NCBI RefSeq assembly: GCF_000426505.1
Contig: NZ_AUFM01000011.1
Span: forward strand, 1,612,001-1,676,000
Direction: 5' to 3'
DNA from: Nisaea denitrificans DSM 18348
GTDB lineage: Bacteria; Pseudomonadota; Alphaproteobacteria; Thalassobaculales; Thalassobaculaceae
DNA length: 64,000 nucleotides
In this document: positions 54,024 through 62,322 of the stretch, piece by piece
How positions within the stretch are numbered: the stretch's first letter is position 1
Layout of the letters: every line of letters begins with the position of its first letter
Position numbers and translations under genes: made by a program
Notes under the pieces: model-generated
What the model saw: only the letters and a program-made list of their open reading frames with translations
Database searches by the model: none
Told to the model about the DNA's origin: nothing

Positions 54024-55415
54024 TTATTTTCCGGAACCGAACACGGCCGTCAGGGCATTGTCGATGGCGCCAGTGATCTGGTCGATGTCCGACTTGGTGG
54101 CAATCAGTGCCGGGGACAGGCAGAGCGTGTTGTTGTAGCCCGGGATCGACCGGTTGGTGACGCCAATGAGCACGCCCTCGGCATTGCAGTGACCGACCAC
54201 GGCCTGGCCCTTGATCTCGTCCACCGGCTCCTTGGTCTCCCGGTCAGCGACCAGTTCGGCACCCCAGAAAAGGCCCTTGCCGCGCACGTCGCCGATCACC
54301 GGATGCTTGTCCTTCAGCGCAAGCAGATTCTGCTCCAGACGCGCGCCCATGGCGGTCGTGTTTTCGAGCAGCTTCTCGTCCTCGATGATCCGCATGTTCT
54401 CAAGCGCCGCGGCCGGGCCGGAGGTGCAGCCGCCAAAGGTCGAGATATCGCGAAAATAGCTCATCGGATCGGACGCGTCGGCCTTGAAGAGATCGAAGAC
54501 CGCTTCGGTGGTCACGGTGCAGGAGATTGCCGCATAGCCCGAGGCAACGCCCTTCGCCATGGTGACGATGTCCGGCTTGATGCCGTAATGCTGATAGCCG
54601 AACCATTCGCCAGTCCGGCCGACGCCGCAGACCACTTCGTCGAGAATGAGCAGGATGCCGTACTTGGTGCAGATCTCCTGGACCCGCTCCCAATAGCCTT
54701 TCGGCGGGGTGATGACGCCACCGCCTGCGGTAATGGTCTCAAGGCAGAGGCCACCGATGGTGTCCGGGCCTTCACGCAGGATGACTTCCTCGATCGCATC
54801 GGCGGCACGCTCGCCGTAATTCTCAACCACGCCATACTGGTTGCGATATTCGAGGCAATGCGGCACCTCCACAAAGCCCGGCGTGAACGGGCCGTAATGG
54901 GCCTGACGCTGCGGCTGACCGGCTGCCGAGAGGGCGGTGATGGTCGTGCCATGATAGTCCCGCTCCCGATAGAGGATCTTGGACTTCTTGCCGCCATGGT
55001 GCTGCGCGGAGATCTGGCGCACCATCTTGAAGGCCTTCTCGTTCGCTTCCGAGCCGGAGTTCGAATAATAGACGCGGGTCATGCTCGGCATCTTGGAGAT
55101 CAGGCGCTCGGAGAAACGGGCGCCCGGAACGGAACCGAGGGCGCCTGCGAAATAGTTCATCTTCACGAGCTGATCGCGTACCGCGTCGGCGATGGTATCG
55201 CGGCCATAGCCGACATTCACCGTCCAGACGCCGCCGGACACCGCGTCGAGATGTTCCTTGCCGGTGATATCCCAGACGCGCATCCCCTTGCCTTCGACGA
55301 TGATCTTCGGATCTACCGTCTCGAACATCTTGTGCTGCATCAGATGATGCCAGACATGCGCCTTGTCGGAGGCGACGACATCGGAAAGATCGTTTTCGAA
55401 TTGCGTGGTGCTCAT
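54024..55415 (-). CDS. tpa: Taurine--pyruvate aminotransferase
   Basis: 463-residue class III PLP aminotransferase. The PLP lysine is K288 in DIVTMAKGVASGY, the cofactor phosphate loop is SNSGSEANEKAFK (118-130) and the family Asp is in ILLILDEVVCGVGRTG. Blocks such as HVWHHLMQH, DAVSGGVWTVNVGYGR, YFRDISTFGGCTSGPAAA and VIGDVRGKGLFWGAELV match marine Tpa enzymes, which convert taurine and pyruvate to sulfoacetaldehyde and alanine. No xsc (sulfoacetaldehyde acetyltransferase) or taurine transporter is in the window, so the later steps lie elsewhere. Confidence 0.87.
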   Translation of the reverse strand: MSTTQFENDLSDVVASDKAHVWHHLMQHKMFETVDPKIIVEGKGMRVWDITGKEHLDAVSGGVWTVNVGYGRDTIADAVRDQLVKMNYFAGALGSVPGARFSERLISKMPSMTRVYYSNSGSEANEKAFKMVRQISAQHHGGKKSKILYRERDYHGTTITALSAAGQPQRQAHYGPFTPGFVEVPHCLEYRNQYGVVENYGERAADAIEEVILREGPDTIGGLCLETITAGGGVITPPKGYWERVQEICTKYGILLILDEVVCGVGRTGEWFGYQHYGIKPDIVTMAKGVASGYAAISCTVTTEAVFDLFKADASDPMSYFRDISTFGGCTSGPAAALENMRIIEDEKLLENTTAMGARLEQNLLALKDKHPVIGDVRGKGLFWGAELVADRETKEPVDEIKGQAVVGHCNAEGVLIGVTNRSIPGYNNTLCLSPALIATKSDIDQITGAIDNALTAVFGSGK

Positions 55416-55560
55416 GGCGCAGGGTCTCCAGGGTCCGGCCGCAGGAAAATGCCGGCCAAATGAAATCGTCAGCTCGCAGAATTACACAGTCGCGGCGCGA
55501 ACCATAAGTCCAGATTGCACCTGCGGATAAGACCAGAATATCCGAGCCTGCGATGGAGCG

Positions 55561-55596
55561 GAAACAAAACAAGCGCCGGACAGAAGTCCAGCGCTT
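55561..55596 (-). terminator. Intrinsic terminator after the DEAD-box helicase gene
   Basis: Stem AAGCGCYGGAC / GTCCRGCGCTT (55571-55581 and 55586-55596, one mismatch) with a four-base loop, followed on the minus strand by TGTTTTGTTTC. It lies about 115 bases after the helicase stop. Confidence 0.75.
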
Positions 55597-55711
55597 GTCT
55601 GATTTCGTTTACCCGCTCTTTGTAACCACTTACCAGCGATCATATGGGCCAGCGATCACACAGGCCGGTGATCATATTGGCGCCTGGCAAACCCCTGCGG
55701 CTCTGTCAGCC

Positions 55712-57811
55712 TTAATCGACCCACGGCGCCTTCGGCTTGGACTCACCCTTGCGGTGCGGTTTCTTGGTCCCGGACTTGCCTTTCGGCTTACCCGGTTTGC
55801 CCTCTCCGGCTTTCGGTTTGCCGGACTTGGCATGCCCCGGTTTTCCGTCACCGGATTTCGCATGTGCGGGCTTTGCATGTCCCTCACGCGGCTTGCCGAA
55901 TTTCCCGCCCGGCTTGCCCGCGCCATCCTTCGGCTTTCTGGGCTTCTTTGCCTTGTAATCCGGAGCCGGCCGCGCATCGGGAGCCGAGGCTGGCGCCGCG
56001 TCAGCGGCTTCCGTGACAACGTCCGCGGCAGGGCGGCCCTGAGGCGCGCGCTTGTCCCGCTGACGCTTCATCGGACGATCGCCCGGCTCCGCATCGGCCC
56101 GAGGCCTGCGGGGCGGACGCGGGGCACGCGGCTCCGACGACGCCTCCTGTTCAGCAGGGGCGCCGGACATCCGGTCCACCGTGATGCTCTTCTCTACCTT
56201 GCGGCTCGGGCCAACCGCCGCCAGAAACTTGTCGACTGCCTTGGGGTGCAGCTCGACGTGGGTTTCGGTTTCCTGGATCTTGATCGCGCCAACATCAGAC
56301 TTGGTGATGTCGCCGGTGCGGCACAGCATCGGCAACAGCCAGCGCGCTTCCGCCTTGTGGTTCCGACCGACCGAGAGGCGGATCCATACACCGTCCTCGA
56401 AATCCTGCCGGCGCTTGCGCGGCTCACCGCGTTCGCCACGATCGCCCCGGTCGCCACGATCCCCGCGGTCTCCACGGTCGTAACGCTCACCGCCCGAGGG
56501 ATCGTTCATCAGCTCTTCGGGTGCCGGCAGCCCGGCCATGCGCTTGCGCAGGAAGGCGATGGCAACGGCCTCGGCGTCATAACGAGAGAGCAGCTCCGCC
56601 GCGAAAGCGCGTTCTTCCTCAGTGGTCTCGCCGCTCAGATCCGCATCTTCCAGAATACGCTTGCGATCCAGCGCCAGAATCTCGTCCGCGGTCGGCGGCT
56701 TGCCCCAGGTCGCCTTGATATTGGCATTGGACAGCATGCGCTCGGTCTGGCGCCGGCGCGAATAGGGTACGATCAGGGTGGAGACACCCTTGCGCCCGGC
56801 CCGGCCGGTACGACCACTCCGGTGCAGCAGGGATTCCTGGTTTTTCGGCAGATCCGCATGGATCACCAGTTCCAGGTTCGGCAGATCGATTCCGCGGGCC
56901 GCCACATCGGTGGCGACACAGACCTGCGCCCGGCCATCCCGCAACGCCTGCAGGGCGTGGGTTCGCGCGCTCTGGCTCAGCTCGCCCGACAGAGCGACAA
57001 CCGAGATGCCCCGGTTGGTGAAGCGGCTGGTCAGATGGTTCACTGTCGCACGGGTGCTGCAGAAAACGATGGTCGTGACCGCATCCGAATGCCGCAGCAC
57101 GTTGATGATCGCGTTTTCCCGATCATTCGGCGCGCAGGCCAGAGCCCGGTATTCGATATCGACATGCTGGTTCCGCTCCCCAGCCGTGGAGATACGAACC
57201 GCATCCTTCTGATAACGCTTGGCGAGAGAGGCGATGGTCCGGGGCACAGTGGCCGAGAACATCAGTGTCCGGCGGGTTTCCGGCGAGGATTTCAGGATGA
57301 ACTCCAGATCCTCCCGGAAGCCGAGATCGAGCATCTCATCGGCCTCGTCCAGCACGATGGCTTTCATGCCAGACATGTCCAGCGACCGGCGCTCGACATG
57401 ATCGCGCAATCGTCCGGGCGTACCGACGACAATATGTGCGCCACGCTGCAGCGCCATGCGTTCGGTCCGCATATCCATGCCGCCGACGCAGGACACCACC
57501 GAGGCGCCGGTGAATTCATAGAGCCATTCCAGCTCTCGCTTGACCTGCAGGGCCAGCTCGCGGGTCGGTGCGACAGCCAAGGCAACTGGAGAGGATACCC
57601 GCTCGAAGCGTTCGGCATCGCCCAGCAGGGTCGGTGCCATGGCCAGCCCGAAAGCAACCGTCTTGCCGGAGCCAGTCTGAGCCGAGACCAGAGCGTCGGC
57701 ATCCTGCATTTCGTTGGTAATGACCGCCTGCTGAACCGGGGTCAGCGTCTCGTAACCGCGCTTCGCCAATGCTTTACCGAGCGCCGGAACAACGCCTTCA
57801 AATTCTGTCAT
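55712..57811 (-). CDS. DEAD-box RNA helicase with DbpA-type RNA-binding domain
   Basis: 699 residues. Core motifs: Q-motif TPVQQAVI, motif I SAQTGSGKTVAFGL, Ib VGTPGRLRDHV, II VLDEADEMLDLGF, III SATVPR and VI HRSGRTGRAGRKG. A DbpA RNA-binding domain follows (VWIRLSVGRNHKAEARWLLPMLCRTG..I), about 465-545. The last 150 residues are basic, low-complexity K/G/P with repeats (GHAKSGDGKPGHAKSGKP). A GDRGDR repeat lies at about 450. Related to DeaD/CsdA: ribosome assembly and cold adaptation. The 327-base upstream gap has two hairpins that could form a structured leader. Confidence 0.93.
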   Translation of the reverse strand: MTEFEGVVPALGKALAKRGYETLTPVQQAVITNEMQDADALVSAQTGSGKTVAFGLAMAPTLLGDAERFERVSSPVALAVAPTRELALQVKRELEWLYEFTGASVVSCVGGMDMRTERMALQRGAHIVVGTPGRLRDHVERRSLDMSGMKAIVLDEADEMLDLGFREDLEFILKSSPETRRTLMFSATVPRTIASLAKRYQKDAVRISTAGERNQHVDIEYRALACAPNDRENAIINVLRHSDAVTTIVFCSTRATVNHLTSRFTNRGISVVALSGELSQSARTHALQALRDGRAQVCVATDVAARGIDLPNLELVIHADLPKNQESLLHRSGRTGRAGRKGVSTLIVPYSRRRQTERMLSNANIKATWGKPPTADEILALDRKRILEDADLSGETTEEERAFAAELLSRYDAEAVAIAFLRKRMAGLPAPEELMNDPSGGERYDRGDRGDRGDRGDRGERGEPRKRRQDFEDGVWIRLSVGRNHKAEARWLLPMLCRTGDITKSDVGAIKIQETETHVELHPKAVDKFLAAVGPSRKVEKSITVDRMSGAPAEQEASSEPRAPRPPRRPRADAEPGDRPMKRQRDKRAPQGRPAADVVTEAADAAPASAPDARPAPDYKAKKPRKPKDGAGKPGGKFGKPREGHAKPAHAKSGDGKPGHAKSGKPKAGEGKPGKPKGKSGTKKPHRKGESKPKAPWVD

Positions 57812-58138
57812 GTCATGTCTTTCGGAATGCCTGCGATCGACCGTTCGGGAACCATGTTTCCCCCGGTGGGATCGGCAGTGCGGCGCCTTGCGCGCGTGAT
57901 CGAATTAAAGTGGCGCGCAACATAGGCGTGTAAGCGCCGGATGTACAGCGTTCCGGCGCGCATACCTGCTGAGCATTTCCGGTACCGCGACGCCATTGCG
58001 TGTTGCGCCAGACGCAATGCTTGAACGGCACCGCCTCCGCAAATTCAACATGTTCGTCTGACAAGTACCGTCCGTAATTCATTGTACGTTTCAAGCTCTA
58101 AAGGCACACTGAAGGCTGATTCGAGAGGATAGCAGAAC
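57812..58138. other. Divergent intergenic region with two hairpins
   Basis: Between the helicase (minus) and the methyltransferase (plus). It contains GCGCCGGA / TCCGGCGC (57934-57941 and 57952-57959) and CATTGCGT / ACGCAATG (57994-58001 and 58012-58019). Both could sit in the helicase mRNA leader, as structured leaders are common for cold-shock helicases. No gene supported here. Confidence 0.5.
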
Positions 58139-58753
58139 GTGGTTTCACAAGCAGAATCGCAGCCTGAAGGCGCGCAGCAGGCACTCAAGCTCAATCTTGG
58201 CTGCGGCAAGGTGATCCGCGACGGCTGGGTAAATCATGACATCATGCCCGGGCCGGGCGTCGACGTAATTTACGATCTTGAGACATGCGGGATCGAACCG
58301 TTTCCGCTCCCGGACGATTCAGTCGAAGAGATCCATGCATCGCATCTGATCGAACATATCGACCGTGTGCTGCCATTCATGCAGGAGATGTGGCGGATCG
58401 CGAAAAACGATTGTCGGTTCGATCTCAAGCTGCCTTTCGGCGCGACCGACATGGCCTGGGCCGATCCGACCCACAAGCGGCCCTATTTCATTCGCAGCTT
58501 CGACTATTTCCAGCAGCCGTTCTATAATTTCGCGGACTACGGCTATCGCGGCGATTGGGGTACCGACGAAGTCACCTTCCTCATCCCGAAGAGCGTCGCC
58601 GGATCGAATACCGCTGAAGAGCTGATGCACCGGATCAACACGGAGCGCAATCTGGTGGCGGAAATGCAGGTAAACCTGATCGCCTTCAAGCCCATGCGGC
58701 CGAACGACAGGGCCCTGATGACCATTCCCAAGGTCAATTTGAACATCGTTTGA
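58139..58753 (+). CDS. Class I SAM-dependent methyltransferase
   Basis: 204 residues. The SAM motif I LKLNLGCGKVIRDGWVNHDI and the acidic-loop region VDVIYDLE are followed by EEIHASHLIEHIDRVLPFMQEMWRIAK, typical of small predicted methyltransferases often found with glycan or cell-envelope genes. The start is GTG at 58139 with AGAGGA about nine bases before it. Substrate unknown. The NUDIX gene follows at once on the same strand. Confidence 0.8.
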   Translation: MVSQAESQPEGAQQALKLNLGCGKVIRDGWVNHDIMPGPGVDVIYDLETCGIEPFPLPDDSVEEIHASHLIEHIDRVLPFMQEMWRIAKNDCRFDLKLPFGATDMAWADPTHKRPYFIRSFDYFQQPFYNFADYGYRGDWGTDEVTFLIPKSVAGSNTAEELMHRINTERNLVAEMQVNLIAFKPMRPNDRALMTIPKVNLNIV

Positions 58754-58783
58754 GTGCAAGAAGCCCGGAACAAGGACAAACAA

Positions 58784-59251
58784 ATGCATCGCGTTGGAAT
58801 CATCCCGTTCGACATCAGAGATGATCTGCTGGCCATTCTTTTCGTCACGTCTCAGACGCGTGGTAGATGGATATTGCCAAAGGGTAAGCGGAAGAAAGGC
58901 GAAAGCCACATGGACGCGTGCCTGAGGGAAGGTTTCGAGGAAGCCGGAGTTCGCGGGGTGGTCCTCGAAGACTTTCCGATGACCCACGTCGTCACCAAGC
59001 TGTCGGATACCGGCAAGCTCGAAATTCCGGTAACGTATTTCCCGTTTCTTGTCACCGAGCAGGCAGAGGACTGGCCCGAAAAGAAATTCCGCCAGCGGCA
59101 CTGGGCCCTGTTAGAGGATGCACCGCGGGTCGCATATCCAGAGGATTTTCATCTCGTCCTCGGGCAATTTGACTCTCTCGGACGCTGGATCAGAGAAGCT
59201 GCAAGAGAGCATAAACCGCAGAAGCAACCAGAGCTGATGCCGGCACAGTGA
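58784..59251 (+). CDS. NUDIX hydrolase
   Basis: About 155 residues. The NUDIX box GESHMDACLREGFEEAG (GX5EX7REUXEEXGU pattern, starting near residue 38) is complete. The N-terminus RWILPKGKRKKGE resembles diphosphoinositol-polyphosphate-like and related NUDIX enzymes; substrate not predictable. The ATG at 58784 has AAGGA seven bases upstream; an in-frame GTG ten codons earlier abuts the methyltransferase stop. Its last 62 bases overlap the convergent phosphate permease gene. Confidence 0.87.
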   Translation: MHRVGIIPFDIRDDLLAILFVTSQTRGRWILPKGKRKKGESHMDACLREGFEEAGVRGVVLEDFPMTHVVTKLSDTGKLEIPVTYFPFLVTEQAEDWPEKKFRQRHWALLEDAPRVAYPEDFHLVLGQFDSLGRWIREAAREHKPQKQPELMPAQ

Positions 59252-60683
59252 TGATCCAGGCGGCCGCGATCGACAGCACGAACCGGCGCCGAACCAATCG
59301 CCGCACCGATTTGTAGTCGCGGCTGTTAAAAGCCTCTTCAGCTGTATCATTCAGTTTGTGCCCGGGACGCACCCGTCGCTTGTTCGGGTTCTCCAGGAAC
59401 TCGCGCAGGAAACCAACACCGAACACAGCGCCGACCGCAATATGAGTCGAACTGACCGGGAGGCCGAGCGTGGTCGCGATCAACACCGTGACAGCCGCTG
59501 ACAGGGCAACACAGTAGGACCGCGGCGAATTCAGCCGCGTGATCTTCTCACCGACGACAGCGATAAGCTTCGGCCCGAACAGGCCTAGTCCAAGTGCGAT
59601 ACCAAACGCTCCGATCGCCATGACCCAGAGCGGGATAGTCACCTTGCTTCCGATCCCGGCCCCTTCGCCAACCGTCGAGACGATGGCGGCAAGCGGGCCA
59701 ACGGCATTGGCGACGTCATTCGCGCCATGCGCAAAAGACAGAAGTGCCGCACCGGCGATCAGCGGCAGATCGAACAGCGAGTTCACGTCCTTTCTGGAAC
59801 CTTCCAGAGAAACCACGCGACGAGCGATATACGGCCGGGACAAAAAGTACGCCGCAAAGAAAGCGAAGACCGAATAAACCAGAACCTCAATGACTGACGG
59901 ATGCCAAATCTTCTTGAGGCCTTTCATCGCCATATAGGCCGCAAAGGCCGCCGCCATCAGACCGATCATGATGGGCACCCAGGTTTTGGCAGCCGTCAGG
60001 CGGTCATCGACGTTGAGGATCTTTTTCTTGATCACGAACAGGATCGCCGCCGCGAACATAGCGCCGAATACAGGAGATATGACCCAGCTTGCGGCAATAG
60101 CCGCCATGGTCGACCAGTTCACCAGGCCAAATCCGGCCGCCGCAATTCCCGCTCCGAGAACACCGCCCACGATCGAATGGGTCGTCGATACGGGGGCATT
60201 CAGAATGGTTGCGAAATTGATCCAGAGCGCGGCAGCGAACAGCGCGCTCAGCATCAGGTCACGGAATTCGCCAACGCTGACACTGTCACCTGGCGAGATG
60301 ATCCCTTTGGAGACAGTCTTCACCACGTCACCGCCCGCCAGCAAGGCGCCGGCAGTCTCGCACACAGCCGCGATCAGGATAGCGCTTACGACGGTCAGCA
60401 CCTTGCCGCCAACCGCGGGGCCCATATTGTTGGCAACATCGTTGGCGCCGATATTCAGCGCCATGTAACCGCCAACAATCGCCGCAACAACGACGATCAG
60501 CCAATCTTCGCTAATGCCGTGCTGCGCGCTCGCGACATAAAGGCCGACTAGGGTCAGGAATATGACCGACAAACCAAGTGGGACGGTCACCCCCTTGAGG
60601 TCAAAAAACTGGGACTGAAAATAGCTGAACCGACGCAGATCGTTGACGTACCGGTTTTCGGTTTTCTTGGGATTCGAAGACAC
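59190..60683 (-). CDS. pit: Low-affinity inorganic phosphate transporter (PiT family)
   Basis: 497 residues, about 10-12 transmembrane helices. Both PiT signature repeats are present: LNIGANDVANNMGPAVGGK (near 78-96) and FAHGANDVANAVGPLAAIV (near 318-336), which bind phosphate in this Na+/H+-coupled family. The central hydrophilic loop contains RPYIARRVVSLEGSRKDVNSLF. The gene stands alone; its 3' end overlaps the NUDIX gene by 62 bases tail-to-tail. Confidence 0.93.
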   Translation of the reverse strand: MSSNPKKTENRYVNDLRRFSYFQSQFFDLKGVTVPLGLSVIFLTLVGLYVASAQHGISEDWLIVVVAAIVGGYMALNIGANDVANNMGPAVGGKVLTVVSAILIAAVCETAGALLAGGDVVKTVSKGIISPGDSVSVGEFRDLMLSALFAAALWINFATILNAPVSTTHSIVGGVLGAGIAAAGFGLVNWSTMAAIAASWVISPVFGAMFAAAILFVIKKKILNVDDRLTAAKTWVPIMIGLMAAAFAAYMAMKGLKKIWHPSVIEVLVYSVFAFFAAYFLSRPYIARRVVSLEGSRKDVNSLFDLPLIAGAALLSFAHGANDVANAVGPLAAIVSTVGEGAGIGSKVTIPLWVMAIGAFGIALGLGLFGPKLIAVVGEKITRLNSPRSYCVALSAAVTVLIATTLGLPVSSTHIAVGAVFGVGFLREFLENPNKRRVRPGHKLNDTAEEAFNSRDYKSVRRLVRRRFVLSIAAAWIITVPASALVASAVYALLQLL

Positions 60684-61000
60684 TGGAAAGCCTGCCTATG
60701 CGTCTGTCAAAGCATTATCGCGGATTTTAATGCCACCGGCCTGAAGTCGCCGAAGACCCATCCACTCCGCGATGGTCGCGTTCGCGCTGACCTAGCAGAA
60801 TTGGATGTATTCCACCACAGAAATGCTCAATCACTCATTTCGAATAATGAAATAAATAGCCAATTCAATTTTCATATGAACAGACCGACGGCAGCGGCAA
60901 CACATGCAATGATGTTATCAATTTCGAAATATATTTGGCTTAATGTCCAATAATCTGCGCTTCACACACTTCTTTCACAACTGACGACAAAAGACCTCTA
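60684..61000. other. Intergenic region, upstream of pit and the first PAS gene
   Basis: 317 bases without a gene. The right half (60830-60960) is A+T-rich with a TTCATATGAA palindrome near 60870, and should carry the promoter of the PAS gene. No convincing Pho box seen for pit. Confidence 0.5.
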
Positions 61001-61447
61001 ATGACTAAATCCGTGGTGGATGAGGCCCTTGCCTATTGGGACAGAATTGGTGGCGCAGCCTGCACACCCGCGCGCGCTGAATTCGACCCTTGCCATATCC
61101 CACGCCTGTTGCCGCACGTTGTCTTCATGGGCGTTATCGACGGGGGGCAGGATTTTCGGTTCAGGGTGATTGGGGATGTTGCCCGGTCATTCTTCTTCGA
61201 GAACTACACAGGACGTCTAATTCGGGACCTTCCTCACGTGGAGCCGGACGGTCCGCTCATCGAAAACCTTCGTCTCGCCGTCCGATCGGGGCGCCCTGTT
61301 CGCCGCCCTGTCGAATATGTAGGACCTCAAGCAGACTTCAAGAAACTCGATGAGGTCGTTCTGCCCTTGTCCGGCCCTGACGGGCTCGTGACGCATCTGC
61401 TAACGATTGTAGAGTTGATCAGCCACAGGTCGATCGAATTCTCATGA
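61001..61447 (+). CDS. PAS_5-type single-domain protein
   Basis: 148 residues, one PAS-like sensory domain of the alphaproteobacterial PAS_5 group: EALAYWDRIGGAA, then FDPCHIPRLLPHVVFMGVID, DFRFRVIGDVARSFF-ENYTGR and VVLPLSGPDGLVTHLLTIVEL. No output domain. It probably binds a small ligand or interacts with another regulator; role unknown. No clear ribosome site precedes the ATG. Tail-to-tail with a paralogue at 61457. Confidence 0.75.
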   Translation: MTKSVVDEALAYWDRIGGAACTPARAEFDPCHIPRLLPHVVFMGVIDGGQDFRFRVIGDVARSFFFENYTGRLIRDLPHVEPDGPLIENLRLAVRSGRPVRRPVEYVGPQADFKKLDEVVLPLSGPDGLVTHLLTIVELISHRSIEFS

Positions 61448-61456
61448 TCCGCGCAC

Positions 61457-61921
61457 TCAGCTCGCAGCAGGTCCAAAAACCATCATTCCAACGAAATGGT
61501 CCACACTTTGAGCATCGTCCGCAAGCGGCAGCAGGACGCTTTCATAAGCAAGAAATTCCTTACGGCGCCATTCCACCGTCCCATGCACCCTGATAGGGGC
61601 GCGCTCGTCCCGAACTTTACGATATAGCTTCAGGCCAGGCGCTCCGAATACCTCCCCCACGGTGCGCCCCGTATTGTCGATCCCGACCTGACTGGTGATC
61701 GTCGTTCCGATCAGCGTATAGCGAAAATCATCGATCTCAGGCTCCGGGACGACCAGGAACAGGTGCCCCAAAAACCCCTTCATCTCCACAGGGTCGAAAT
61801 CGCTACGGGCAGGCAGGCCTTCCGGTCTGGCCTTCTGCTGCCAATACGAAAAAAACTCCTGCAGGCGCGGGTTTTCGAGCGCCAGCTCTGTGTCCCAATT
61901 TCCCCGAAAATCATTGTCCAT
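61457..61921 (-). CDS. PAS_5-type single-domain protein, paralogue of its convergent neighbour
   Basis: 154 residues with the same layout as the gene at 61001: LQEFFSYWQQKA, FDPVEMKGFLGHLFLVV, DFRYTLIGTTITSQVGIDNTGRTVGEVF and SVLLPLADDAQSVDHFVGMMVFG. The two stops are nine bases apart on opposite strands. Single sensory domain, unknown partner. Confidence 0.75.
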   Translation of the reverse strand: MDNDFRGNWDTELALENPRLQEFFSYWQQKARPEGLPARSDFDPVEMKGFLGHLFLVVPEPEIDDFRYTLIGTTITSQVGIDNTGRTVGEVFGAPGLKLYRKVRDERAPIRVHGTVEWRRKEFLAYESVLLPLADDAQSVDHFVGMMVFGPAAS

Positions 61922-62322
61922 CGCCTGATATACGACCCAAGCCCTGATCAGAATTCGAAAAGAGTCGGCTGGTCAGCAGGTCCGATAAGGCCATCGGAAA
62001 ACACCAAAAGGAGCCAACTCCCGCAATCTTCATGTCCGCCAGACACTCGATTTCACACGCTCGATAACATCAGGCCAAACCCATTTAAACAACACATTAT
62101 TTCTCCATTTTTTCAATGAGATGGAACAAATAAACCTTTCTGATTTCCGTCATTTTTCATGTCGCTTTCCATCGACAAGCCCCCCCCCCGTTTCTGCCGT
62201 CTCCGGCAACGCGCCACCGTCCCCATGCACCATCAGGCGCAGATGCCGCACAGCCTCCATCGCAAATCAGATCGCTTCATGAAAGGCTCGGCACGGCACA
62301 TCACTTGAGGTACATTTCAGCA
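61922..62322. other. Intergenic region with a C10 tract
   Basis: 401 bases without a gene between the minus-strand PAS gene and the LysR gene. It holds an A+T-rich segment (62085-62160) and a run of ten C at 62180-62189, about 135 bases before the LysR start. No operator I can assign. Confidence 0.5.

Noticed and set aside
53193-57925. Very long plus-strand open frames of about 750 and 790 codons opposite tpa and the DEAD-box helicase
   Set aside because: They are antisense to genes with intact catalytic motifs, have no recognisable domains and are rich in Arg, Ala and His as expected from GC-rich complement frames.
57808-58094. Short minus-strand frames upstream of the DEAD-box helicase
   Set aside because: No ribosome site, odd composition, and they lie over the two hairpins of the intergenic region.
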